A stretch of DNA of 47,439 nucleotides from Lichtheimia corymbifera B2541 (Eukaryota > Mucoromycota > Mucoromycetes > Mucorales > Lichtheimiaceae): assembly GCA_000697475.1 (NCBI GenBank), contig JNEU01000823.1, positions 1-47,439 of the forward strand, read 5' to 3'. The position numbers were made by a program, and so were the translations under genes. Shown here one piece after another: positions 10,704 through 22,217 of the stretch. The notes beneath the pieces are model-generated. The model saw only the letters and a list, made by a program, of their open reading frames with translations. It was not told the DNA's origin and searched no databases. Numbering within the stretch: position 1 is the stretch's first letter; each line of letters starts with the position of its first letter.

Positions 10704-11394
10704 ATGTTGCGATTCAAAAAACACGACAAGGGCAAGTGAGCAAGAGCTTCTTTTATTAAAAGTGACAATATGAAAGGTTAACATGGTTATAAATAGCCGA
10801 CAAGGATAGTGTTGAAAGCAAGCATCGCGACAAGGACGATCGTGATGACAGCCATCGATCCCGCCATCGTCACCGTTCTCGTTCACGATCACCTCGTCGC
10901 CACCGATCACGGTCTCCAAGACGACGTTCCCGATCACCAAGAAGACACCGTCGTGATGATAGGAGTCGCTCTAGATCACCTAAACGCCGTCGATCACCCA
11001 AGCCTGCTAGCAAAGATAAAGACAAGGTAGGCAACCATCAACCATATCATGGGATAGTTTATTCATATATGTATATTTCAGCCCAAGAAACCCACCAAGC
11101 CTGTACCTCAATACAATCTCATCGAAGTGGAAGTCAATGATCGACTGGGCAAAAAGGCGCGTGTCAAATGCAGCCCCAAAGATACTGTGGGTGATTTCAA
11201 AAAGCTTGTCGCTGCACAGATTGGTACGGATCCCGCAAAGATTATTCTCAAAAAGTGGTACAAGGAGTATAAGGACCATATCACTTTGGATGATTGTAAG
11301 TACTGGTTGTCATGGAGATACACGCAGTAACTCATTCCGTTTTTTATTAGACGAGATTCATAATGGCATGAATTTGGAATTGTATTATCGTTAA
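10704..11394 (+). CDS. HUB1: Hub1/UBL5 ubiquitin-like protein with N-terminal RS domain
   Basis: Encodes 171 residues in four exons: 10704-10731, 10797-11026, 11082-11295 and 11351-11394. The C-terminal 73 or so residues are Hub1/UBL5 ([63 protein letters not shown]), ending in the Tyr-Tyr pair plus one residue. Hub1 binds HIND motifs of Snu66/Prp38 non-covalently and modifies spliceosome behaviour. In front lies an RS-rich stretch ([16 protein letters not shown] and [13 protein letters not shown]) that Hub1 usually lacks. The only ATG in frame is in the 28-nt first exon, so the RS part is built in. Exon 1 to 2 needs a GC donor (AAGG|gcaagt). A GT donor 4 nt further would give a stop four codons later. 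Confidence 0.88.
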
Positions 11395-11427
11395 TACACA
11401 GTGATATATGTTTTTAAATCAAATGGG

Positions 11428-12323
11428 TTATTGGGTCTTGGCCTTGATGTTGGGTTTGGGAACATGGAGTTTAGAGTGGATATAAGCGCCTATGGGGGGT
11501 CCATAAGTCTTTGTTATGTTGTAGGTGTGTATCAATGCCTTACCTGCTTCATACATGCCAGCACAAAGGTTACCACAGCACATGAAAAAGGTCATGCGTC
11601 CGACGGTAGAGAATTCAGCAAGGAATGGATACACCCAAAAGCCATTGCGAGAAAAGCAATAAGTGGACCAGCCAAGATAAATGACAGTGAATACATAGAT
11701 GGTGAGCACATGGGCCTTGGATCGTTTAAACTCGGCATCAAACACCAAAAAGTCGATCCATAACAACACAGCTGGCCAGAAATGCAATGCCATATCCAAT
11801 GTCAATGGTAACTCAAAAGGCATCTCTTGGTCTGCAAGTAGGTCACGGCTGTAAAGTACCATGGGCCAATACATCAAAGTAATTAAACCCTCCATCTAAC
11901 ACAACAACACAATGAGCCATCTAACCTTTGTACCCCTCCAATTTGACTTACAGGTGTGGCCACATAGGCAATGTGGCGATAGAAGCCTGAATAAGGTGAT
12001 GTTCCCCTTTTAGTATCCCTACATCATCATCACCCTACTGCACCACTGCATGCATGATTACCTTCCAGGGCACCAGGAACAGCAAAACGCAAGATTTTCA
12101 ATGCAAACGCCAGCGTTGCCACGCTCAGACCTATCATGGTAAGGAACTGTCTCCATGTCAACGCCATGAACTAATCGTCGTTCTTCATTGTGCTTACTTG
12201 AAAGATGCCACCAAACCCAATTTCGGGTGGGAAGACGCCAACAACCGAGAAACCATAGCAATTGGAAATGAAGCCAACGATATTAAGAGCAAGACGTGCC
12301 CACGGCTTGTCTACAATAGCCAT
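11428..12323 (-). CDS. FAR-17a/AIG1-like integral membrane protein
   Basis: Encodes 219 residues in five exons: 12198-12323, 12062-12146, 11952-11986, 11544-11895 and 11428-11489. Several hydrophobic segments and conserved words (GGIFQFLTMIGLSVATLAFA, FYRHIAYVATP, LITLMYWPMVLYSRDLL, LHFWPAVLLWIDFLVF, RNGFWVYPFL) match the AIG1/ADTRP family. Animal members hydrolyse fatty-acid esters of hydroxy fatty acids through a Thr and a His; the fungal role is unknown. The start at MAIVDKPWARLALN is chosen because the upstream in-frame stretch looks like leader. The last intron (11490-11543) is 54 nt, in frame and stop-free, so retention would add 18 residues. The stop codon is 33 bp from that of Hub1, which converges on it. 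Confidence 0.85.
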
Positions 12324-12572
12324 ATTGTACAAAAAGAATGAAACAGGGAAAAAAGGAGCAAGTTCGCACACCCAAAACCGATATGGATTTCGGCCCGATT
12401 CACCCGTGTGCAACATTCAGTTATAGGTTGTCTAAATAATTTTGTAGTGTATTCATATGAGTAAAGAAGAAAGAAAGGGATTAACAATACATTGTATAGA
12501 TATACATAGATGCGGGAAAGGTTGGGGAGAATGTTTGTATATGTTTGTTTCAATGAAAGGTGGATATACTTG

Positions 12573-15487
12573 TTAGCGACCTGCAGGAGTCGTCGTTGAG
12601 TCGGTAGCTACCATCTTGTCAAGTTCTGTCAATAATGTATGACCAATGCTTCGAAACACTTTGGCATAAGGTGATTCATCACCCTCTCTAATCTTGACAC
12701 CCAAGCGACCGCCAGCCAAACGTGCTTGATATACCATGATCGTGAACCGCAATGTCTTTTCTCCCTTTAATCCTGCAGCTGCTGGGTCTTCAAGAATATC
12801 TTCATCCTTTAGCAACTTTGTCCAATCAGGATAATCACATTCACACGTTAATGCAAATGGATCCGAAGGCACGGGCTGTGTGCGCACATTTCTCAACCAT
12901 AATAAATTGGTAAGATCATCCAAGAGCCTTTGTGGTGTACTGCGATAGAGATGGCGTCGGTTGAAATTGAATAAGCTTCGTGGTTGTTGTTGGGGTGATG
13001 ATGATGATGAGGGTGTCGTATGGTGACTGATACCACTGCTACTGCTATGGCTCATAGCATCTACATCTCGATCCGCTGATTCGGACATGCGTCTACCAGG
13101 TGCTGAAGTGGTTGTAGCTGATTTACTCATGGTAGGTCCGGTTGTGCTACTGCTACCACCATCCAATGACGGTCGAGTATAACGTGATCCTCGGCTAATG
13201 GATAATCGACGCCATGATGACCTTGGCTTGTCACTGTTATCCTTTGGATCCACTTTGAGGAATTGTTGAAAGGTGCTCTTTTTCCCTGTATTGGATGGGG
13301 ATGATGATGACTCGGTGGCTTGATGATGATAAGGCGAAGAAGAAGAAGATGCTGCTGCAGCTGCTGCGGCTGCTGCTGCAGGATGGTTCTGAGGTGAATT
13401 GGTAGGCAAAGGCGGTGGTGATTGAGGATCTTCCATGGATTGTCGATGAATGTTTGTATTAGGAAGCATAGCACCAAGACGACGTACAGCACTTCGACTA
13501 CGCGCCAAAAGTGTAGATGACATACTGCGTGCACTATTGGAACGTGAAAGCACACTGCCTGATCTTCCAATGCCAACAGAGCTTGCATTGTTGGTGTTAT
13601 CAAGTCGAGACGTACTGGGAGCACGTTCAGTCTTACGACGCACAAGACCTGATTCTGCACGTGACGATGGAGTGATGGTGCTGTTGGAACGTCGAAGCGT
13701 TGGCACAGATTGAGTAGCTGTATTGGCGGTTTGTTGACCACGCTTGAGATGACGTTGACGCTTGTCATATTCACGTTTCTCCTTGCAAAGATAATAAACC
13801 GACACCAATGGATCATACATGGCTGGCAATGACAATGGATCATCTTGTATCACTGAGGATCTCTTTGCACGGATATTGAGTCGCCAACGAGAGCGTGACA
13901 ACTGATCTTGATTCATCAATTGCTGCTGATAATTGTGATCGATTTGTGCAGCTGCTTGTCGATAAGCGGGGTCATTGATCTTTTTCTCCAACTTTGCATA
14001 TATCTCATGCTCTTCTCCAAATCCAAATCCACGCATTCCTTGAACGATGTCCATATCAATCGAATCAATGGGTTGGCGATGTGGAAGATGGTTCACAATA
14101 GGCTCATCATATCCTCGCGTCATCCATGGGTGAGTCAGTATTTGATTGAGCGTTGCACGTCGTTTAGGATCCACCACCAATATACGAGTCAACAAATCAA
14201 CACAATCTATTCAGGTGATGTTAATGACAGGTTTCCCCAACAATCTTTTTTATTTTTCTTACCTCTGCTTAAATGTTCTGGATAGCCATCCACTTGACCG
14301 GCCTTGATCTTTGCATGAAGAGCAGGAAGACTTGTATCATCAAAGGGGACTCGACCGCATACCAAAACATAGAGAACGACACCAAAGCTCCAAACGTCGA
14401 CTTCAGGGCCAGTATAAGGACGAGCACGAAGTAATTCGGGAGCAGCGAAATAGAGAGAGCCACAAAAGGTGCTGAGGAGTCTTGATGGAGAATAAATGTT
14501 GGATAGGCCAAAGTCAATGATCTTGACATCTTCGTTCCGGGTCAACATGATGTTTTCTATTTTGAGATCTATCCAAAAGTGGCAAATCCGAACATGGATG
14601 AGATGTAAATCCTCCATTTACATGAAACCCAACTTACCCCGATGTACAATGGAATTGCGGTGGCAATAATCTAATTGAGATCGTCGTTGTCGTGGTCATC
14701 AGCAAATAAATCATTAAATGCACTCACCCCCCCACCACCAGCACCACCTACTACTTACCAAGAGCACTGGCAATTTGTCTTGCAAACTTTCGGGCTTGTT
14801 TCTCACGCAATTTGCCATGATTGATAATGTAATCCAGGAGCTGACCACCATCCACATATTCCAAGAACATATAATAATAGTCGCCTTCATTGATCCATTC
14901 TCTGAGTTGACAAATGTTGGGATGTCGTAGGAGTTGCATCAGAGCCATCTCTCGTATTGTCCGTTGTTCACGCTCTTGGGGTGTATCCTTGGGATCTTTG
15001 GCTTTGCTTGTATCGACATCGGCTAAAGCGGCTAGATTGATCTTGGGCATCACCTTGACTGCATACTGGATAGATAGATAGATAGATAGAGATACATGGA
15101 TCAATTGAAAGTGTACGCATAATAATAAAAGTATGTATGTACCTGTTGTCTGTCGCTATCCGTCAAGCAAGTTGCAAGCTTCACTTTGCCCATACTACCA
15201 GCCCCAATAGTCTTCCGGTTGATTACATAGTTGCCAATGCGAATGACTTTGCGTCTTTCAGATGGGCGTCTCGATGCCGAAGTGGTATCTTGGTTCTGTT
15301 GCTGCTTTCGTTTTTCCAGTGCACTTGTTTGACTGCGTGTGCTGCTATGGCGTTGTAATGAAGCGTCATTGGAAGGTTCATGGGTGGTTGACCTGACAGA
15401 TGGTGTTCGACGAGGCAAGATCTCGGGGTCTCGTGTTGGTGCGTTACCACTAGCTGCAATAGGCGGGGCAAGGGTAGCGGCGGTCAT
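12573..15487 (-). CDS. Kin1/Kin2 (PAR-1/MARK) type serine/threonine kinase with KA1 domain
   Basis: Encodes 874 residues in five exons: 15143-15487, 14759-15065, 14638-14670, 14263-14568 and 12573-14206. A low-complexity N-terminus precedes the kinase domain: glycine loop [11 protein letters not shown], Lys in YAVKVMPKI, catalytic loop HRDLKIEN, DFGLSN, activation segment [17 protein letters not shown] and [11 protein letters not shown] at the end. A long Ser/Ala/Gln-rich linker leads to a C-terminal KA1 domain ([31 protein letters not shown]). Yeast Kin1/Kin2 act in polarised exocytosis and ER-stress mRNA targeting; PAR-1 kinases set cell polarity. KA1 domains bind acidic lipids at the plasma membrane. 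The ATG at 15485-15487 is the first true ATG. The upstream 15490-15620 is purine-rich on this strand, that is, a pyrimidine-rich leader. Confidence 0.95.
15069..15092. repeat. GATA-type tetranucleotide microsatellite
   Basis: About six tagata units lie inside the first intron of the Kin1-like gene, next to its 3' splice site. Confidence 0.9.
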
Positions 15488-15804
15488 GGCAACCAAAAGG
15501 AAAGGAAAGGGAAAATAAGGGGGTGGTAAAAAGAGAAGGGGGGAATAGAGTGAGTGAGAGAGAGAAAGAAAGAGTTGTGTGTGTGATATGAAATACTCTT
15601 TTTTACTTTCGTTCTCTCTTTAACAAAGACCCCTCTGAATGATTCTCTCTCAATGGCATGTGTGTCACGCTTGTGTTACTGGAATGCATCAGCCTTCATG
15701 TAAGAAAATGGTAGCCCACCTTGCTGTATCTTGTCATTTACTGTGGTACACACTCTATACTCCTCTATTTATGCTACACGTTCCTTGTTTATTGACGTTA
15801 TTTG
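15488..15804. other. Leader of the Kin1-like gene and 3' flank of the GNAT gene
   Basis: Positions 15490-15600 are strongly purine-rich on the plus strand, giving a CT-rich leader for the minus-strand kinase gene. No other gene is seen in this 317-bp gap. Confidence 0.5.
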
Positions 15805-16569
15805 CTACTTGTTAATTGCTAAGGTGCTAGTAATGGATGATGGTACAGGAGACGAAGACACGGGTGAAGGGGGTGGCTGCTGTTGTCGTAATTTCATTAT
15901 TGCCAAACGCTCTATGGCTTCCTGTTCGTTACGCACCACATTGTTCATATACTTGTAATGCTCGAGATAGCGTTGGATAAACGCACATGTTGGGATCACT
16001 AGCTTGTTGTTCTCCTCAGCCCATTGAAAAGCACGTCGTGCCAATAGATCACCCAATCCCAATTGTCGATAACTTTCAGGGATTTCCTAAATCATCATTT
16101 ATATATCAGAATCTGATTGCGATCCAAGTACCATTACTTACCGTATGATAAAAGTCCACTAATAAATGCAATCGGGTTGGAAGATAGCATAATGCAGCTA
16201 ATTGACACTGATGAGCAACAAGTACTATTCTCCGCTGCCCTTTTAATTGACATTACCAATTCGACCTTGAGAATCCAACTTTATCTTGAACATACATGCG
16301 TTGGTATCATGAATAATATCACTGGATCGATAACGAACATTGGCTGTGATGTTGCTGGATGATGTGATAATTCTTGTCTTTTGAGGATGTTTGATGGGGC
16401 TGTCTTCGGGGTTCATATTACGCTTTCGCCCAGTGCTTGATGATGAAGAGCTGTCAATTGAATGCTGTGGATGATTTGCTTTCAACCGTTGACTCAGTGT
16501 GGATTGGGCATAGCGTGGTAAACGTTGGCTTGTTGCTGTTGAAGGAGGTGTAGGAAGAGGAGGTACCAT
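15805..16569 (-). CDS. Small GNAT-type N-acetyltransferase domain protein
   Basis: Encodes 216 residues in three exons: 16257-16569, 16142-16197 and 15805-16086. The core (MFKIKLDSQGRIAALCYLP, LHLLVDFYHTEIPESYRQLG, LGDLLARRAFQWAEENN, VIPTCAFIQRYL) matches the short YjdJ/GTLP1-like acetyltransferase family (PF14542), whose GxGxxL-like segment binds acetyl-CoA. The roughly 90-residue N-terminal extension is Ser-rich and probably disordered, and the C-terminus is Gln/Pro/Ser-rich. The frame stays open upstream to about 16713 (including GPKRRKLSCSASFAVDH) but contains no ATG, so I start at MVPPLPTPPS; an unseen upstream exon is possible. The substrate is unknown. Confidence 0.75.
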
Positions 16570-17224
16570 AGTGTGTGTAATGGAGTCAATGGGTGTATAA
16601 AGATGCCGATCTGCGATTCTCAAAGTATGATCAACGGCGAATGAAGCCGAACAAGAGAGCTTTCTTCTCTTCGGGCCTAGTGGCCTTGGATAACGATCAG
16701 TGTGAATGGTCAAACCGGAGGATGGAAAGAGGAAAAGAAGAGTGATATGTATGGCGTAATTTTGGATGAGAAAGGGAGGTGAAAAAGAGAAAAAGAGAGA
16801 AAGAGCAAGAGTAAGTAAGAAGGGGTGAGAGAGACAAGATATAGGGATTGGGTGACTAAAGGGGTGTGTGTGAGTGAGTTATTCAATCAACAAACACTAC
16901 CACACACAGAGAGACAAGTTTGACGACATGGCTCTCAACATGTGCTTGGTCTGCATAAAAATCAAGCTTGGTCTTTGACTACCATTTGTGATACCAACGA
17001 GTTGGGGATCGTTATATCAATATTGACATACAACTAGTGATTCCTGCATTGTATTGTAACACCCCCACTTGTGATGAACAATGGACATCCGCTCTCAAGC
17101 CCGACATTAGCAAATCAGATCTTGAGCTGCAGCTGCCTCGGGAGAAAAAAGCCCATGCATTTAGTTTCATGATTTTCTTTTTTTCTTTTTTCTTCTTCTT
17201 TAACCACATTTCATTCTTCTTCTC
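16570..17224. other. Divergent promoter region between GNAT and caleosin-like genes
   Basis: Positions 16730-16830 are purine-rich (a CT-rich leader for the minus gene) and 17165-17224 are CT-rich (a leader for the plus gene). No further gene is seen. Confidence 0.55.
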
Positions 17225-19405
17225 ATGTCCAACTCGGAACAAAACAACTCTTGGGCTGATATTGCTGCTCATCATAAAGACAAAGGAGGAAACAAGCAAC
17301 GAGCTACTGATCCATCACTATCAGCTTCTTCTACTACGAACCCAGAGCAACGTGTTCCATCCATCGATGACGCGCCTGGTGGTAGTAGTAATAACTTTCC
17401 GCTTCCTCAAGAAACCGTAAAGGATAAATCACCTTCTTCCTCGGGTGTCAGTGATCTCTTGAACCAATCTGGCGAGTTGATAGCTGAGGAAGAAGCAAAC
17501 AATACCCTGTCTCCCGAGCGATCTTATGCTTTTGTCAGTGATTTCTCATCACCCCAGGAAGCTGCTCGTCGTGAAAAAGCAAAGAGTCCAACACCCTCTC
17601 ATACTTCATCCTCGGGTGTTGGTGATTTACTTAACAACAACAACAACAACAAAGAGCATAAAGGTACCTACTATGACACATTATACACCCAAAACAACCC
17701 ATTCACTGACACGTGTAAAAGCAAACAAAGAGGACACCACAATCCCACCTCATCCTGCTCGTTCTTTTGCCAATGTTGCTGGTAACAAGGATTTCCCCAA
17801 TATGCCAGCTCCAGAGGAAAACACATTGTCGTCATCCACTGATAGTTTATCCGATCTTCCTGACGTAAAAGAAATGCTCTCATCGCCATCAGGTAAAAAG
17901 AAAAAGGAACATGGGAAATAATTGGTTGTAATATGTATTATTATGTAGTCAAAGTCCCACCGCCACCAGCATCACAAAGCTTTGCAAAGATGGCTGCTAA
18001 ACCAGCACCTGTGGAAGAAAAACCCAGTGAGCGTCTTGAAGCTATTGAGCAGCAGAATCGACAACACCACCAACAACAAAAGGATGCCTTACCACAGCAT
18101 ACGCATGACGACTTTCCTACCTTGCAACAAGCCAACCAGATGGCTGAGAACAATGTGGATCATGCTCAGCCCAAGGAGCGTGCTATGTTCACTGAGATTT
18201 CGAAGCTCTCCGAAGCTGTGGATGCAGCTGCTGCAGATAGGCCTCAAGAAGGTAGGGTGGTGGCTCGAGCTTTTTTTTTTCTTTCTTCGTTTCCTCTGAT
18301 GTCATGATGTTGACATGCGCCATGATGTCATTTTACTAAATCCGACATTCAATCAATTCCCCGCAGATACAACAACGGCTCCAAATGATGTCAAGGCCTC
18401 CTTTGCCAGTGTCACTGGTAGCAACCTTGACATGGCACCTCCTTCTGCATCACCCCAGCCTGTACCACAACAACCTGTGTTTGATGAAGAAACCGTTATG
18501 CTTGAAAATGCACGACGTGAGATTCGTCGATGGCGTCAAAAGGAACCTGGTGAAGGTAAGCATGATCATTTTGGCACTATTATCTTTATGCTGACATGGA
18601 TATAAAAGAAATCACACCTGAAATGAAACCAATGGAAGAACAACGTGAAGAAAGAATCAAGGAACATGAAGCAGAAACAGTGGGTCCTGCTGAACTCGAA
18701 CAGCGTGTACAATTCTTTGACAAGTCGAAACGAGGCAAGATTACGATTTGGGATACGTTCAAAGGTAAACAAAAGATACGCTTCATTAAGGTGATGATTG
18801 TACTCATCCAACTATGTACATAGCATTGCGTGGTTTGGGATATTCGTGCTTGACAGCGCTTCCTGCTACATTCCTCCTCCATTTACGTCTATCACCACTC
18901 ACGTCGCCTTACCGGTTCCCATTCTTTTATCGATCCATTAGTGATCTCCTCACGCTTCCCATTTATGTTAACCGTGTTCCTGCAGCATTGACTATTGGCA
19001 GTCCTCTTCTTGGTGGCCAACGCTCGCATGAACTCGTTCGCAAGTATGGCAGTGAAACTACGACAACACAAGGCAAATCCATGCGTGGTCTTGGTTTCTG
19101 GGCTGGTATGCGTGGTATCGGTGCATGTGAGAATTTACGATGGTGGCAATTTGCTCCAAGGTAGGTGGTGGTCTCATGGATGGGATTGAACATAGCAATA
19201 ACTTATTGATGTTGTAGGATCATCCATCGTCTGCAATGGTTCATGATTTACACAATGCTGCAGGATCCACAATCTCACTTGGTGAGTGAAGGTGTCCTTG
19301 CAAGTCTTCCCTCTTCTTCCTCGGCTTAAATAGATTGCCCCTGTGCTCTGGGTGAGCTCCTTCATCATCAATCAATTGTACAGACATCATCATTGTTCAT
19401 ACTAG
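17225..19405 (+). CDS. Caleosin-domain protein with long repeated N-terminal extension
   Basis: Encodes 576 residues in eight exons: 17225-17663, 17722-17892, 17949-18251, 18367-18555, 18609-18764, 18824-19160, 19218-19281 and 19334-19405. The C-terminal third is caleosin-like: an EF-hand-like segment (ELEQRVQFFDKSKRGKITIW, then DTFKALRGLGYS), a hydrophobic hairpin (TALPATFLLHLRLSPLTSP), then LPIYVNRV and RLQWFMIYTMLQDP. Caleosins sit on lipid droplets; plant and fungal ones bind Ca2+ and haem and act as peroxygenases. The N-terminal region of some 370 residues is Ser/Pro/Gln-rich and disordered in appearance. It carries four copies of S-(F/W)-A-x-(V/I/M)-(A/T), one per exon in exons 1-4. Exons 2-5 are all phase 1-1. 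The EF loop has Lys and Arg at calcium-coordinating positions, so calcium binding is doubtful. Confidence 0.82.
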
Positions 19406-19641
19406 GAAACATCAACAACTAATATGTATGTGTAATAAAAGGCCAGATATTATTTGCATAAATATTAATAATGGGGTTGCTATGACAACTACTACTTATT
19501 GTAATGCACATGCAAAAGTGACACCAAAAGAGCAGTAATGTACGCCTCTCTTTATCCCAGCAATCCACACACATATACACAGCGGCAGCTTGCTTTCTTT
19601 TTCTTTATCGACGCCAACCTCGATTCAACCATTGCCGAGTA

Positions 19642-22217
19642 ATGAAGCTGTCAGCGTCCATCTGGGCTTGCATTATCGCACTTTTCATCGCGGGATGGCG
19701 ATCTATACAGCTCTATCGTTCTTCGACTGCAGTTCTTTCACCCAATGCATTGAAGGATGGGTCAACATTACCGAGCGAAATACACCCTCCTCGACGTTAC
19801 AGCAAAGATATTGATGAAGATGATATCATGAAAGATAATACAGAAAAGTTATTCTACTTTGTTCAGGTACGATAAGGATGCCTATGATGTGTGGGTGTAT
19901 GTCTCTGTACTAACATGCTAGCTGTTAATAGATATCAGACCTTCACTTGTCCAAATTTCGATCTCATGGCTACACAAACCATTTCTTGCATTTCCTGCAA
20001 TCCATTCTTCCAACAATGAGGTATAGTAAAAAGAGTTCATGATGGATCATTGATATTGACATTGAATAGTCCTGAATTTGTAGTGGTGACAGGTGATTTG
20101 ACTGATGCCAAAGATGCCAAGGCAATCAAGACGGGCCAATACAAGGAAGAATGGGAGATGTACAAAGAGGCAGTACGACAAGGCTCTTTGGGTATTCCAT
20201 GGTACGACATGAAAGGCAACCATGACTCGTTCAATCTCGCATCCCATAATGCATCCACCAATTTATACCGCGACTATGGCAAGAGTGCCAAATTACTGGA
20301 GAATGAAGGAATCTACAGCTGGGATATCGTCAAGCCATTTGGAAAATACCGTTTTGTTGTAGCCGATGCCACGTAAGGATCAACCTATATTTACATTGGG
20401 TCAATAAGCTGATGATATGATGATGATGATACGTAGTCCTAAACGTGGACCTGCACGACCACTCAATTTCTTTGGTTATCTGACATCAACCGCAATGAAC
20501 AAGTTGGAGGAAGCTATCTTGACCCCAGAGCTATACAATCATACCTTTATGGTGAGTGCTTGTTGCTTGATAGACAAACGTGGATACTAATAATGGTTTG
20601 TTATAGTTCTCCCATTACCCAACAACGACCATGATTTTTGGTGAATCGGCCCATGGCCACAGTTACAAGGATCTTTCCCATCGTCTCAGCGTTTACTTTT
20701 GTGGTCATCTGCATCGACTTGTGGCTGGTAAGGATTTCATTTGTGGATATCATGAGGATTGGTAATAACGATATTTTGTAGGTTTGGGGGACGTATTGAA
20801 AAGATACAACTATGGCACTGATCATTTGGAGCTTGAATTGGCGGATATGAAAGACCATGGTGCTTTTCGAATTGTGGCGGTGGATCATGATATGATTTCC
20901 TTTGTCGACGCTGAGCTACCTATTGACCAGATCCAAGATGATGATAAGGTGCTAGAACTACCAGCTGATAAACGAGTCCCATGGCCAAAGCCAATCACTA
21001 CGCCACCTGTGGTCATTATCACCAATCCAAAAGACGCACGCTATTTATTGGCAGACAAAGAACCCTATCACTTGCCGAAAAGGAGTACCCATATTCGCTT
21101 CTTGGTGTTTTCTGATGCTGTCCCTGAGCAATTACGTATACGTATCATGGTAGATGAAAAGCGACACCCATTCCCTGCCAAGTTTGTCGGTACCAAGCAG
21201 TTACCATTATGGGTATCTGAATGGGATCCCAACGACTTTGATGATATGGAATCGCACGTGATCCGGATTGAAGCAAACTATGGTGATATCACCGGAGAGG
21301 CAACCACGATGTTCAGGATGGATTCGATGCGACTTAGTATTGCAGGTGGCTTTGGTGAATGGTTGATTGGGGCCCATATGTCCTATTTGGTAAGAAGCGA
21401 GGGAAGCAAAAAAAGAAAAAGAATACAATGAACTCACCTTTTCTTTGTCTAGTTGCGCACGCTTTCTCTCTTTGGTATTTTCGCCATGGTGTTGTTATTG
21501 TTGGGACCGCCATTATACCGTGGAATATGGAACAAGGATCAAGGACATATTGCCAATAGCCTTTTACGCAAGATCCATGAGATTGACCAATATCCCACGT
21601 GTGGCCCGTTCGACTTTGTGCAACGTCAAGTGCTACTGTGGCTCTTGCGATTTATGCAACTTGGACACGATCAACCTGCCATTTGGTACACAACTTTTTA
21701 TTATTTGATGATCCTCCTGATGCTTCCATGGTTCCAAGCCGAATTCATTCCCTCAGGCACAACCGATGCTGAACGCTATGGCTTATTCTACATTTGGGGT
21801 CTCGCTTTTGGCAACGATTGGGTCCCGTTGGCAGATTCTTGGAAGTATGCCTTTACTCAGCTGATCTTTGATTTGGGTGTGTTTCTTTTGTTGTTTGCTT
21901 GGCGTGCAACTGAGGCTGTGGATCTTCATTGCCGTGGATCCTACAAGGGACGTCAACAAAAACGCCAATTGAATGAACACGCATGGTTTAAGGGCTTGGA
22001 GGTGCTTTACTGGCTGTGGCGTATGTCCCAACTGATCACACTTGGATCGTTTTATGGTGGATTGTACCCGACTCTGATCATGAATGTATGGACTTGGTGG
22101 TTACTTTTTGTTGGCGCAATGCTCCTCCAGGGTAAAGGTGGATTATTCTCTAAAAAGCGACAACGTATACCCATTGTTGTACCTGGTTGTGCTGGTTGTA
22201 GTAGGGACGCATCATAG
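19642..22217 (+). CDS. TMEM62-like membrane metallophosphoesterase
   Basis: Encodes 741 residues in seven exons: 19642-19866, 19932-20020, 20070-20372, 20437-20551, 20607-20727, 20782-21389 and 21453-22217. A signal anchor (ASIWACIIALFIAGW) is followed by a calcineurin-like phosphoesterase domain with the expected metal ligands: SDLHLSKF, VVTGDLTDA, DMKGNHDSF, FSHYPTTT and FCGHLHR. A beta-rich middle region comes next, then a C-terminal block of several membrane helices (SLFGIFAMVLLLLG, TTFYYLMILLMLPWF, LIFDLGVFLLLFAW). The layout equals that of animal TMEM62 and its fungal relatives. The catalytic face is probably lumenal or extracellular. The substrate is unknown. Confidence 0.92.

Noticed and set aside
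10736..10796. Ordinary GT donor for Hub1 intron 1
   Set aside because: It gives a stop after four more codons; only the GC donor 4 nt earlier reaches the RS-Hub1 frame.
16570..16713. Start of the GNAT protein at 16713
   Set aside because: The codon is TTG and no ATG lies in frame there. The open stretch could belong to an upstream exon but I cannot show it.
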